From: JAFKFH01 sp017307375
GTDB lineage: Bacteria > Pseudomonadota > Alphaproteobacteria > Ferrovibrionales > Ferrovibrionaceae
NCBI GenBank assembly: GCA_965229335.1
Contig: OZ245874.1
Location: forward strand, 5,022,001 to 5,086,000
Length of the DNA: 64,000 bases
Reading direction: 5' to 3'
Below the pieces are notes generated by a model, which was given only the letters and a program-made list of their open reading frames with translations, did not search any database and had not been told where the DNA came from. Each line of letters starts with the position of its first letter. The stretch's first letter is position 1. Position numbers and translations under genes: made by a program. Below, in pieces: positions 7,659 to 16,004 of this stretch.

Positions 7659-9542
7659 TCAATGCAGGAAACCGGTGGAGATCCAGGGCACGGCCGCCAC
7701 CACCAGCAGGCCGACGAACAGCGCGAGCAGATAGGGCAGGATCGGCTTCAGCGCCTCGGTCGGGTCGAGCCGGCCGATCGCGCAGGCGGTGTAGTAGCCG
7801 ACGCCGAACGGCGGCGCGAACAGGCCGATGCCCATCGCCAGGATGACGACCATCGCATAGTGCACCTCATGGATGCCGACCGCGCGGGCAACGGGGAAGA
7901 GAAGCGGCCCGAACAGCACGATCGCGGGAATGCCCTCCAGCACCGAGCCGAGGATGATGAAGGCCAGGATCGAGGCGGCCATGAAGGTGAAGGCGCCGCC
8001 CGGCAGGGCCGTGATGGTCGCGGCAAGCTGGCGCGAGAAACCGGACTGGGTCAGGGCCCAGGCCATGCCGGTGGCGGTGCCGATGATCAGCAGGATCGCG
8101 CCGGACAGCGCCGCCGTGTCGATCAAGGCCGGCCACAGCCGGGCCCACGGGATCTGCTGGCGGAACAGCGCGGCCGCCAGCGCGCCATAGGCAAGGCTGT
8201 AGGCCAGCCCGATGGTCGAGACCTCGGTGGCGGTCGCCACGCCCTCGACGACGGCGGCCCGGATCAGGAATGGCAGGATCAGCGCTGGCAGCGCGATCAG
8301 CAGGGTGCGGCCGATCTCGGCCCCGCTGGCCCGGCGCACATGGCTCAGATCCTCGTGGCGATACTGGAACCAGACGACGGCGCAGAGCATCACGGCGAGG
8401 ACCACGCCCGGCAGCAGGCCGCCGGTGAACAGGGCGGCGATCGACACGCCGGTGACCGAGCCGATGGTGATCAGCACCAGGCTCGGCGGAATCGTCTCGG
8501 TCTGGGCGCCGGTCGCCGACAGCAGCGCGACGAGGTCGCCGGGACGGGCGCCGCGCGCCTTCATTTCCGGAAACAGCACCGGCGCCACCGCCGCCATGTC
8601 GGCCGCCTTCGAGCCGGAAATGCCGGAGACGAGATACATCGCCGCCACCAGCACGTATTGCAGCCCGCCGCGGGCATGGCCGATCAGGCTGGCCAGGAAG
8701 CCGACCATGGCCCGCGCCATCCCGGTGATCTCGATGACGAGGCCCAGGAAGACGAAGAGCGGCACCGACAGCAGGATGATATGCGACATGCCCTCGTCCA
8801 TCCGGCCGATCACCACGGTCATCGGCGTGCGGGTGGTGATGGCAAGATGGGCGAAGGTGCCCAGGCCGAAGGCGAAGGCGATCGGAATGCCCGACAGCAC
8901 CGCCATGCCGACCAGCAGCACGAAGAAGACGATCAGCTTGTAGTTGCCCATCGCCATCAGCAGCGGCTTGGCGCCGACGAGGATTCCGGCAATCACGCCG
9001 AGCAGCACCAGCGCCAGCAGGAATTCCTTCAGCGGCGCCAGACGGCCCAGCCGCAGCAGCCCCAGGAACAGCATCAGGCCGAGGCCGACCGGCACCGCCA
9101 TCGCCCGCCAGATATTGGGAATTTCGAGCGCCGGGGTGACGATCGCGGCTTCGTCCAGCGCATATTCGATGGCCGGGTGCAGCACCAGCGCCAGGAACAG
9201 CATGCCGGCGGCCAGCGCCAGCGCGTCGAAGAACACGCGCCAGCCCGAGGTGGCCCGGGCGACCAGGGCGCCCATGCGCATGTGGTCGAGCCGGCGATAG
9301 GCGACGACGGCGCCGAGCATGGCAAGCCACAGGAACAGGATCGACGCCAGTTCGTCCGACCAGGTCAGCGGCCGATGGAAGACATAGCGGCTGACCACGC
9401 CGGAAAACAGGATCAGCATCTCGACGACGACGAGGATGCCGACCACGACCTCGATCAGCCGGCCGATGCCGTTCTCGACGCGCGCGGCGGCGGCGGTTGC
9501 CCAGTTGCCCGGCATGGGGGCGGTCATCGTCTGGCTGTTCAT
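7659..9542 (-). CDS. TRAP transporter fused permease (DctQ-DctM)
   Basis: Membrane component of a tripartite ATP-independent periplasmic transporter for an organic acid, 627 residues. The N-terminal part, about residues 20-190, is a four-helix DctQ small-subunit domain containing VVSRYVFHRPLTWSDELA. The rest is a 12-helix DctM domain with GIPIAFAFGLGTFAHL and VLFPEMKARG. Fusion of the two subunits is a known variant. The matching binding protein gene (DctP, 10374-11390) is in the same operon with the SDR gene between. The substrate is not readable from sequence, but the co-transcribed TPP enzymes suggest a 2-oxo or hydroxy acid. Confidence 0.93.
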   Translation of the reverse strand: MNSQTMTAPMPGNWATAAAARVENGIGRLIEVVVGILVVVEMLILFSGVVSRYVFHRPLTWSDELASILFLWLAMLGAVVAYRRLDHMRMGALVARATSGWRVFFDALALAAGMLFLALVLHPAIEYALDEAAIVTPALEIPNIWRAMAVPVGLGLMLFLGLLRLGRLAPLKEFLLALVLLGVIAGILVGAKPLLMAMGNYKLIVFFVLLVGMAVLSGIPIAFAFGLGTFAHLAITTRTPMTVVIGRMDEGMSHIILLSVPLFVFLGLVIEITGMARAMVGFLASLIGHARGGLQYVLVAAMYLVSGISGSKAADMAAVAPVLFPEMKARGARPGDLVALLSATGAQTETIPPSLVLITIGSVTGVSIAALFTGGLLPGVVLAVMLCAVVWFQYRHEDLSHVRRASGAEIGRTLLIALPALILPFLIRAAVVEGVATATEVSTIGLAYSLAYGALAAALFRQQIPWARLWPALIDTAALSGAILLIIGTATGMAWALTQSGFSRQLAATITALPGGAFTFMAASILAFIILGSVLEGIPAIVLFGPLLFPVARAVGIHEVHYAMVVILAMGIGLFAPPFGVGYYTACAIGRLDPTEALKPILPYLLALFVGLLVVAAVPWISTGFLH

Positions 9543-9552
9543 CTCGATCCCT

Positions 9553-10344
9553 TCACGCGCGGCAGCTCAGCCCGCCATCGACCGGAAGACAGACACCGGT
9601 GATATAGGCCGCCTCGTCCGACACCAGGAACAGCGCGGCGCGCGCCACATCCCAGGCGGTCCCTGAACGTTTCATCGGCGCGATCTTGTCGCGCGCCTGC
9701 TTCATCGCCGCGGCATCGGCATATTGCGACACGATCTGCTGGTAGATCAGCGGCGTGTCGATGACGCCGGGCAGCACCGCGTTGGCGCGGATACCTTGCG
9801 CGGCATAGCGCACCGCCAGGGCGCGGGTGAAATGGTTCAGCCCGGCCTTGGAGGCATAGTAGGAAAAATAGGGATAGTCGTTGATCTGCACCGAGGCGAG
9901 CGACGAGACGTTGACGATCGCCCCCGCCCCCTGCCCCTGCATCACCGGCAGCACATGCTTGCAGGTGAGGAAGACGGACGTCAGGTTGACGTCCATCACC
10001 CGATGCCAGCCTTGCTCGGTGATGTCGGCCAGATCACCCATCTCGGTGATGCCGACATTGTTGTGCAGGATGTCGATACGGCCGCAGCGGGCGACGACGT
10101 CGGCGACCGTCGCCGCGACCTCGCCGCCCTGCGTCACGTCGGCGGCGAGGGCGAAACCCTTGCCGCCCTCGCCTTCGATGATGCCGACGGTTTCGCCGGC
10201 TGCCGCCAGGTTGCGGTCGACAGCCACGACGGTCGCCCCCTCACGGGCATAGAGCACGGCGGCGGCCTTGCCGTTGCCCCAGCCCGGGCCGGACGAACCC
10301 GCGCCGAATACGAGCGCGATGCGCCCGTCCAGACGTCCCGTCAT
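9553..10344 (-). CDS. SDR family oxidoreductase
   Basis: Classical short-chain NAD(P)-dependent dehydrogenase of 263 residues. The cofactor loop near the N-terminus is the slightly unusual GAGSSGPGWGNGKA. NNVGITEMGDL matches the NNAG element. The active site is Ser (IVNVSSLAS) with YxxxK in YYASKAG. The C-terminus PVDGGLSCRA is typical. The ATG at 10342-10344 was chosen because GGGGGA lies 7 bases before it, although an ATG at 10348-10350 is also in frame. It sits between DctP and the fused permease gene in the TRAP operon, so it probably oxidises or reduces the imported hydroxy/oxo acid. Confidence 0.9.
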   Translation of the reverse strand: MTGRLDGRIALVFGAGSSGPGWGNGKAAAVLYAREGATVVAVDRNLAAAGETVGIIEGEGGKGFALAADVTQGGEVAATVADVVARCGRIDILHNNVGITEMGDLADITEQGWHRVMDVNLTSVFLTCKHVLPVMQGQGAGAIVNVSSLASVQINDYPYFSYYASKAGLNHFTRALAVRYAAQGIRANAVLPGVIDTPLIYQQIVSQYADAAAMKQARDKIAPMKRSGTAWDVARAALFLVSDEAAYITGVCLPVDGGLSCRA

Positions 10345-10373
10345 CGTCATTTCCCCCGTCGTGGCGCCCGTCG

Positions 10374-11390
10374 TCAGGCCGTCTTGCCGGTGAACTTCTC
10401 CAGCACCGCCCAGGCCTCGTCGCCGTATTTGCCTTTCCACTCGGCGAAGAATCCGGCCTGGCGCAACTTGTCGCGGAAGGCGTCCTTGTTGACGGTGTGG
10501 AATTGCATGCCCTTGGCCTCGAGATCCTTCTGCAGGCTGTTGGTCAGCGCGGCGACGTCACGCCGCTGGTCCTCGGCGCTCTGGTTCAGGTTCTTGGCCG
10601 CGATCTCGCGCACGTCCGGCGGCAGGGCTTCCCACGCCTTCTTGTTGACGAGCATCCAGTAGCCGTCCCACATGTGACCGGTCAGCGACAGGTGCTTCTG
10701 CACCTCGTAGACCTTGGTGACCCAGATCGCGGCCAGGGGATTTTCCTGACCCTCGGCGATCTTGGTCTGCAGCGCCGAATACATCTCGGCGGCGTTGATC
10801 GAGATCGGCGACGAGCCGAAGGCCTTGAACATCGACGACCACAGCGGGCTGACCGGCACGCGGATCTTGAAGCCCTCGAGATCGGCGGGGGTCAGGATCG
10901 GCTTGGTCGACGAGGTGATGTGGCGGAACCCGTTATCCCAGATCTTGTCCATCGCCATGATGTTGGTCTTGGCGATGGCGGCACGGATATAGGCGCCAAG
11001 CTCGCCATCCATCGCCTTCCACACGGCGTCGTAGTCGGGGAAGGCAAAGCCGATGCCGTTGATCGAGGCGACCGGGACCAGGGTCGACAGGATCAGGCCG
11101 GACAGCGTGAACATCTCGACCGCGCCCGAGCGCAGCTGGCTCAGCACGTCGGTATCGGAACCGAGCTGGTTGTTGGGGAAGACCTGGATGTCGAGGCGGC
11201 CGCCGGTCGCCTCCTTGATGCGGTTCGACGCCTCGGTCATCCGCACGTTCAGCGGATGGGTGGCCGGCACGTTGCTCGCATACTTGTAGGTGAATTCGGC
11301 CGCGCGCGCCCGGCCGATGCCGAACACTCCGGTCGTGCCCAGCGCCGCGGTGCCGGCGATCAGGGCGGTACGCCTCGTCATCTTGATCAT
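10374..11390 (-). CDS. TRAP transporter periplasmic substrate-binding protein (DctP family)
   Basis: Solute receptor of the TRAP system, 338 residues. The signal peptide has a twin-arginine-like start (MIKMTRRTALIAGTAALGTT) and probable cleavage after ARA-A near residue 31. The mature protein starts with a DctP strand EFTYKYASNVPATHPLNVRM, followed by FPNNQLGSDTDVLSQLRSGA and the ligand-site helix region GFKIRVPVSPLW, where the conserved Arg that binds the substrate carboxylate lies. RBS AGGAAAAAC precedes the ATG at 11388-11390. Permease and enzymes are in the same operon. Confidence 0.93.
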   Translation of the reverse strand: MIKMTRRTALIAGTAALGTTGVFGIGRARAAEFTYKYASNVPATHPLNVRMTEASNRIKEATGGRLDIQVFPNNQLGSDTDVLSQLRSGAVEMFTLSGLILSTLVPVASINGIGFAFPDYDAVWKAMDGELGAYIRAAIAKTNIMAMDKIWDNGFRHITSSTKPILTPADLEGFKIRVPVSPLWSSMFKAFGSSPISINAAEMYSALQTKIAEGQENPLAAIWVTKVYEVQKHLSLTGHMWDGYWMLVNKKAWEALPPDVREIAAKNLNQSAEDQRRDVAALTNSLQKDLEAKGMQFHTVNKDAFRDKLRQAGFFAEWKGKYGDEAWAVLEKFTGKTA

Positions 11391-11422
11391 TGTTTTTCCT
11401 CCCAAGGATTGTTGGCTTTGAG

Positions 11423-13135
11423 TTACGCGACGCGATCACCCTTCTTGACCTGGACCGCCCGGTTGTCGGCGGCAGGCAGCATCTTGGCGGGGTCGCGGGT
11501 GACGACGACGTCGATCACCACCGGCCCCTTCGTCGCGAAGGCACGGGCCAGGGCGGGGGCCACCTCGTCGGGCCGCTCGACCCGGATGCCGGTACAGCCC
11601 AGCGCATCCGCGACCTTGGCATAGTTGGTCTCGGCCAGGTCCGAGGCGTGGTAGGCGCCCGGGCCATACATCAGATGCTGCAGCGCCTTGACGTAGCCCG
11701 ACGCCGCGTTGTTGACGACGATCACCGCGAAATCGAGGCCGAGGCGGCGGGCGGTCTCGATCTCGCCCAGCATCATGTTGAAGCCGCCGTCGCCGGTCAG
11801 GCTGACCACCCGCCGGCCCTTGCCGGCCAGCGCCGCCCCCATCGCGCCGGGCAGGCCATAGCCGATCGAGGCAAAGCCGCGATCGGGCAGGAAGCCGCGG
11901 CCCGCCTGCTTGGTATCGTAGAGCAGCCCGCCCCAATGGGCGGCAAAGCCGCCATCGGCGACCAGGATCCCGTCGGCCGGCATCGCCTTGTTCAGCTCGC
12001 CCATCAGCCGGCCCATCGCCACCGGCACTTCCTCGGATTCGTAGCGCTCGCGCGTGTTCTCGCGCCAGGCCGCCATGCGCCGCGCGACCTCGCCGCGATA
12101 ATCGTCGCGCGCGGTGCGTTCGCCCAGGGCACGATGCAGATCGGCGATGCCGGCGCGCGCATCCCCCCACAACACGACCTCAGGTGCCGCGGTGCGGCCG
12201 AATTCCTCGGCGACGATATCGAGATGGATGATGGTCTTGCCGCGCGGCGGCACGGTATAGCGCTTGGTCGCGATTTCGCCGAGCTTGCAGCCGATCACCA
12301 GCAGCACGTCGGCTTCTTCGATCAGGCCGTTGGCGATGCGGTCGTAGCGCCCGAACAATCCGGCCGACAAGTCGTCGGTACAGGGTATCGCCCCCTTGCC
12401 CGTCATCGTGTGGGCAACCGGGATGTCGTGGGCGCGGGCGAAGGCGGTCAGTGCGGCGCTGGCATCGCTCAGATGCACGCCGCCGCCCGCCAGGATCAGG
12501 GGGCGCGCGGCGGCCTTCAGCAGCCCCGCAGCCTTGGCCACGGCCGCCTCGTCGGGTCGGCAGCGCAGGGCCGGCGCGGCCTCGTAGGCCGGGTCGGCGC
12601 GGAACGCGCCCTCGTCGAACGGGTGGGTCGCATGGCAGATGTCTTCCGGCACGTCGATCACCACCGGCCCCGGCCGGCCCGTGGTCGCGATCTGGAACGC
12701 CCGGCGCACCAGTTCCGGGATACGGTCGACCACCTCGACCCGCAGCAGGTCCTTGACCGCGGGGCGCAGGATTTCGGTCTGCCGCGATTCCTGCGTCATG
12801 TTCTTCCAGGAATGGCCGCGATGGGTATTGCCGGTCACCACCACCATCGGCGTGCCGGCGTTCAAGGCCTCGACCAGCCCGGTGACCAGATTGGTCGCGC
12901 CCGGCCCCAGTGTCGCATCGGCCAGCCCGACGCGGCCCGAGACCTTCGCGTAGGCATCGGCGGCGAAGACGCCGGCGCGCTCGTCGTTGATCAGGTGATG
13001 GTCGAGGCCGAGGCGGCGGGCGGCATCGTAGAACGGCAGCAACTGGAAGCCGCCCATGCCGAACATCGGCCCGCCATGGTGGGCGGCGATCATCCGGGCC
13101 AGCGCCTCGCCGCCGGTCATCTCGTTCGTGCTCAT
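11423..13135 (-). CDS. thiamine pyrophosphate-dependent enzyme, acetolactate synthase-like
   Basis: TPP enzyme of the large-subunit acetolactate synthase fold, 570 residues. The N-terminal Pyr domain has the cofactor-activating glutamate in INDERAGVFAADAYA. The central domain contains PVVIDVPEDI. The C-terminal PP domain has GYGLPGAMGAALA and the TPP/Mg motif GDGGFNMMLGE...NN. It could be an acetolactate synthase, a 2-oxoacid decarboxylase or a carboligase. No small regulatory subunit gene adjoins, which argues against a biosynthetic role. Its ATG overlaps the E1 beta stop codon (ATGA), which indicates translational coupling in the TRAP catabolic operon. Confidence 0.9.
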   Translation of the reverse strand: MSTNEMTGGEALARMIAAHHGGPMFGMGGFQLLPFYDAARRLGLDHHLINDERAGVFAADAYAKVSGRVGLADATLGPGATNLVTGLVEALNAGTPMVVVTGNTHRGHSWKNMTQESRQTEILRPAVKDLLRVEVVDRIPELVRRAFQIATTGRPGPVVIDVPEDICHATHPFDEGAFRADPAYEAAPALRCRPDEAAVAKAAGLLKAAARPLILAGGGVHLSDASAALTAFARAHDIPVAHTMTGKGAIPCTDDLSAGLFGRYDRIANGLIEEADVLLVIGCKLGEIATKRYTVPPRGKTIIHLDIVAEEFGRTAAPEVVLWGDARAGIADLHRALGERTARDDYRGEVARRMAAWRENTRERYESEEVPVAMGRLMGELNKAMPADGILVADGGFAAHWGGLLYDTKQAGRGFLPDRGFASIGYGLPGAMGAALAGKGRRVVSLTGDGGFNMMLGEIETARRLGLDFAVIVVNNAASGYVKALQHLMYGPGAYHASDLAETNYAKVADALGCTGIRVERPDEVAPALARAFATKGPVVIDVVVTRDPAKMLPAADNRAVQVKKGDRVA

Positions 13136-14106
13136 CGCATCATCTCCGTGACGGCGGCAACAATGGCATCGCGGCTGACGCGCACGGCATCCTCGACCGG
13201 CGGGGCATAACCGACCGGCGCGCGCGGCGCTCCCAGCCGGCGAACCGGCGTCTTCAGGTCGCGGCCCAGCCGCTCGGCCACCGTGGCGGCGATCTCGGCG
13301 CCGAAGCCCGCCACCGCCACCGCCTCGTGGGTGACCAGCAGGCGGCCGGTGCGGGCGACGCTCGCCAGTACCCGTTCCTTGTCCCACGGCCAGATCGATC
13401 GCAGGTCGATCACCTCGGCCTCGATGCCCTGCCCGGCCAACGCCTCGGCGGCGGCCGCCGCGACATGCACCTGCGCCGACCACGACACGATGGTGGCATC
13501 GCCGCCGCCGCGCACGATCCGGGCCTCGCCGAAGGGCACGAGATAATCGGGGTCGTCGGGCACCTCGTCCTCCAGGCCCCAGAGGTTCTTGTGCTCCATG
13601 TAGACCACCGGATCGTCGCAGCGGATCGCGGCCTTGAGCATGCCCTTGTTGTCGGCCGGGGTGGCCGGGCAGGCGACGACCAGGCCAGGAATATGGGCGT
13701 ACCAGGATTCCAGCGACTGCGAATGCTGGGCGGCCGACGACCGCCACATGCCGATCGGTTCGCGCACCACCAGCGGCACGCGCGCCTGGCCGCCGAACAT
13801 GAAGCGCGCCTTGGCTGCCTGGTTGACCAGTTCGTCGACGGCACACAGCGCAAAATCGGAAAACCGCATCTCGACCACCGGCCGCGTGCCGGTCATCGCC
13901 GCGCCGACGGCGGCGCCGAGGATGGCAGCCTCCGAGATCGGGGCATCCGATACCCGGTCCGGCCCGAAGGTTTCGGTCAGGCCGCGATACTGGCCGAACA
14001 CCCCGCCGCGGCCGAGATCCTCGCCGATGGCCCAGACCAGCGGGTCGCGGGCAAGTTCCTCGGCCAGCGCGGCGCGCCCGGCGTCGAGATAGCTGAGACG
14101 CGCCAT
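13132..14106 (-). CDS. 2-oxoacid/acetoin dehydrogenase E1 component, beta subunit
   Basis: Transketolase-fold beta subunit of 324 residues, which forms the heterotetrameric E1 with the adjacent alpha subunit. Typical elements are VWAIGEDLGRGGVFGQYRGL, DAPISEAAILGAAVGAAMTG and RFMFGGQARVPLVVREP, followed in the C-domain by LRSIWPWD and LLVTHEAVAVAGFGAEIAAT. It begins on the last base of the alpha-subunit stop codon and ends overlapping the next start by four bases. Family members act in pyruvate, acetoin or branched-chain 2-oxoacid dehydrogenases. No E2 or E3 gene is in the window. Confidence 0.92.
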   Translation of the reverse strand: MARLSYLDAGRAALAEELARDPLVWAIGEDLGRGGVFGQYRGLTETFGPDRVSDAPISEAAILGAAVGAAMTGTRPVVEMRFSDFALCAVDELVNQAAKARFMFGGQARVPLVVREPIGMWRSSAAQHSQSLESWYAHIPGLVVACPATPADNKGMLKAAIRCDDPVVYMEHKNLWGLEDEVPDDPDYLVPFGEARIVRGGGDATIVSWSAQVHVAAAAAEALAGQGIEAEVIDLRSIWPWDKERVLASVARTGRLLVTHEAVAVAGFGAEIAATVAERLGRDLKTPVRRLGAPRAPVGYAPPVEDAVRVSRDAIVAAVTEMMR

Positions 14107-15104
14107 CAGTAAGCCTCCACGGCGGGCGAGCCGATATCCTGGACGTCGACGAAGGCCTGATCGGCCGGCGGATAGGGCGCGGCCCGGGCGCTGCCATAGG
14201 CCGCGTCCATCTCGGCCAGCGCGGCGGCCCGCACCGCGTCGACCTCGGCGGCCGCGACGCCCGCGGCCAGCAGCGTATCGCGCGCCCGGCCGATCGGATC
14301 GTTGTGGGCTTGCGCCTCGACCTCGCCGGCCGGGCGATAGGTCGCCGGATCGGCGCCGGTGTGGCCGGTGATGCGGTAGGTGCGGGCATGCAGGAAGCGC
14401 GGGCCGTCGCCGGCGCGGATGGCGCCGATCAGTTCGGCTGCCGCGGCGTCGACCGCCAGGACATCGTTGCCGTCGACCTCGACCGCCGGCACGCCGATGG
14501 CGCGCGCCCGGGCGGCGGCGCCGGCTCCGGCCGTCATCGTGGCGGTCCGGGTCGTCGCCGAATAGCCGTTGTCCTCGCAGACGAACAGCACCGGCAGGCG
14601 GAACACCGCGGCCCAGTTCAACCCTTCCAGAAACGGCCCGCGATTGATCGCGCCATCGCCGAAGAAGCAGGCGACCATGCGGTTTTCCCGGCGCAGCTTG
14701 ATGGCATGCGCCGCGCCGGCCGCGATGACGATGTTGGCGCCGACCACGCCGTTGGCGCCGAGCATGCCGACCTCGAAATCGGCGATATGCATCGACCCGC
14801 CCTTGCCGCCGCAATTGCCGCCGACACGGCCGAGCAATTCGTGCATCATCGCGGTGGCCGACGCGCCCTTGGCCAGGGTGTGGCCATGGCCGCGATGGGT
14901 CGACAGCAACAGGTCGTCGGCCGACATGTGGCCCATCACCCCGACCGGCACCGCTTCCTGGCCGATCGACGGGTGGATCGCCCCAAGGACGACCTTGTCG
15001 GCCAGGCCGCGCAACGCGACCTCCTCGAGGGCGCGGATGCGGTGCATCATCCGATGCTGCCCCCGCAAGCGCTCGATATCGATATTGGCCCCTGAACTCG
15101 CCAC
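14106..15104 (-). CDS. 2-oxoacid/acetoin dehydrogenase E1 component, alpha subunit
   Basis: TPP-binding alpha subunit of 332 residues. Visible motifs are IGQEAVPVGVMGHM, STHRGHGHTLAKG, GGKGGSMHIAD and the TPP/Mg2+ signature GDGAINRGPFLEGLNWAAVF, ending in CEDN. Near residue 240 it has the RTYRITGHTGADP loop that carries the regulatory serine site in mammalian PDH but a catalytic loop in bacteria. It is the first gene of the leftward operon, 12 bases from the IclR gene, whose GTG start lies further upstream, so regulator and enzymes may be co-transcribed. Confidence 0.92.
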   Translation of the reverse strand: MASSGANIDIERLRGQHRMMHRIRALEEVALRGLADKVVLGAIHPSIGQEAVPVGVMGHMSADDLLLSTHRGHGHTLAKGASATAMMHELLGRVGGNCGGKGGSMHIADFEVGMLGANGVVGANIVIAAGAAHAIKLRRENRMVACFFGDGAINRGPFLEGLNWAAVFRLPVLFVCEDNGYSATTRTATMTAGAGAAARARAIGVPAVEVDGNDVLAVDAAAAELIGAIRAGDGPRFLHARTYRITGHTGADPATYRPAGEVEAQAHNDPIGRARDTLLAAGVAAAEVDAVRAAALAEMDAAYGSARAAPYPPADQAFVDVQDIGSPAVEAY

Positions 15105-15116
15105 GCTACCTCCCCA

Positions 15117-15899
15117 TCAACCCAGTTTCGCCGCGCGCGGCACGGGCATCAGCCCGGCTTCGAGGCCGCGCGCCTCGGCCGTCAGCAAGTCGACCAGTTC
15201 CCGAACCCGCTCCGGCGTCATCCGGTCGCGGATCGCGGCCAGCGACAGCGAGGCGAACGGCACCCCGGAGGGGTCCATCGCCACCACGCCGATCGCGTTC
15301 ATGCCGGAAACGATCCGCCCCTCGTTCAGCGCATGGCCCTCGGCCCGGGTGCGGGCGACCAGACTGCGCAGCATGTCGGGCTCGAAGCCCTGGAAGTCCT
15401 TCAGCCATTTGACGTTCTGGGCGATCACCCCCTCGACCTCGGCATCGGGCAGGCCGGCGAGCAGCGCCAGGCTGCCGGCACCGACGCCGAGCGGCCGGCG
15501 GTCGCCGACGTCGAGGGTCAGGGTGCGGATCGGGAAATCGCCGACGGCGCGCGCGACGCAGATCGCCGCGCCGCCTTCGCGCACCGAGGCGAAGACGGTG
15601 TCTCCGGTGGCTTGCGCGAGGCGATCGAGGATCGGCTGGACCACGCCGGCGGCATGATGGCGCATCGCCGAGCCGCCAAGGGCGATGGCGCCGGCGCCGA
15701 GCCGGTAATGCTTGGCCGGCAATTGCTGATAGGCGAAGCCGACCGAGACCAGCGCGGTCAGCAGCCGATGAACCGTGGCCTTGGACAGCCCGGTGGCGTC
15801 GGCGATGTCGGACAACGCCACGCCATCCGGGCCGCCCGCTGACAGGGCGCGCAGAATGGCGGCGACGCGATCGACCGTCTTGACGGCAAGATCCTGCAC
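15117..15899 (-). CDS. IclR family transcriptional regulator
   Basis: DNA-binding regulator of 260 residues. The winged helix-turn-helix occupies residues 5-70 (VKTVDRVAAILRAL, ATGLSKATVHRLLTALVSVG) and the ligand-binding IclR domain residues 80-255 (GDTVFASVREGGAAICVARA, VGAGSLALLAGLPDAEVEG). The GTG at 15897-15899 is preferred because GGAGGAGC lies 7 bases upstream. The frame is open much further, through the divergent gene, but that is antisense. It heads the leftward operon and is divergent from the duplicated-domain gene, so it probably controls both in response to the TRAP substrate or a metabolite. Confidence 0.92.
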   Translation of the reverse strand: MQDLAVKTVDRVAAILRALSAGGPDGVALSDIADATGLSKATVHRLLTALVSVGFAYQQLPAKHYRLGAGAIALGGSAMRHHAAGVVQPILDRLAQATGDTVFASVREGGAAICVARAVGDFPIRTLTLDVGDRRPLGVGAGSLALLAGLPDAEVEGVIAQNVKWLKDFQGFEPDMLRSLVARTRAEGHALNEGRIVSGMNAIGVVAMDPSGVPFASLSLAAIRDRMTPERVRELVDLLTAEARGLEAGLMPVPRAAKLG

Positions 15900-15947
15900 T
15901 CGGACGCTCCTCCCAGGCGCTTGTTCTAAAGTCTTGCGCCAAAGCTT

Positions 15948-15984
15948 TTCCGAAAACGCGGGCGATGCTATCCAGAATTCGGAA
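15948..15984. promoter_or_regulatory. inverted half-sites between the IclR gene and the duplicated-domain gene
   Basis: TTCCGAA at 15948-15954 is matched by TTCGGAA at 15978-15984 in the 105-base divergent intergenic region. Their centres are 30 bases apart, about three helical turns. This fits a looped or two-dimer operator for the adjacent IclR protein, but the assignment is inference. Confidence 0.35.
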
Positions 15985-16004
15985 CGCAAGTCAACGAGGA
16001 TGCC

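Noticed and set aside
7623..9602. Plus-strand frame rich in His, Asp and Gln opposite the TRAP permease
   Set aside because: Antisense of transmembrane helices gives such composition. No start signal or domain.
13136..14389. In-frame extension that would fuse about 418 codons to the TPP enzyme
   Set aside because: That stretch is the E1 beta gene read in a wrong frame. The ATGA overlap at 13132-13135 marks the true start.
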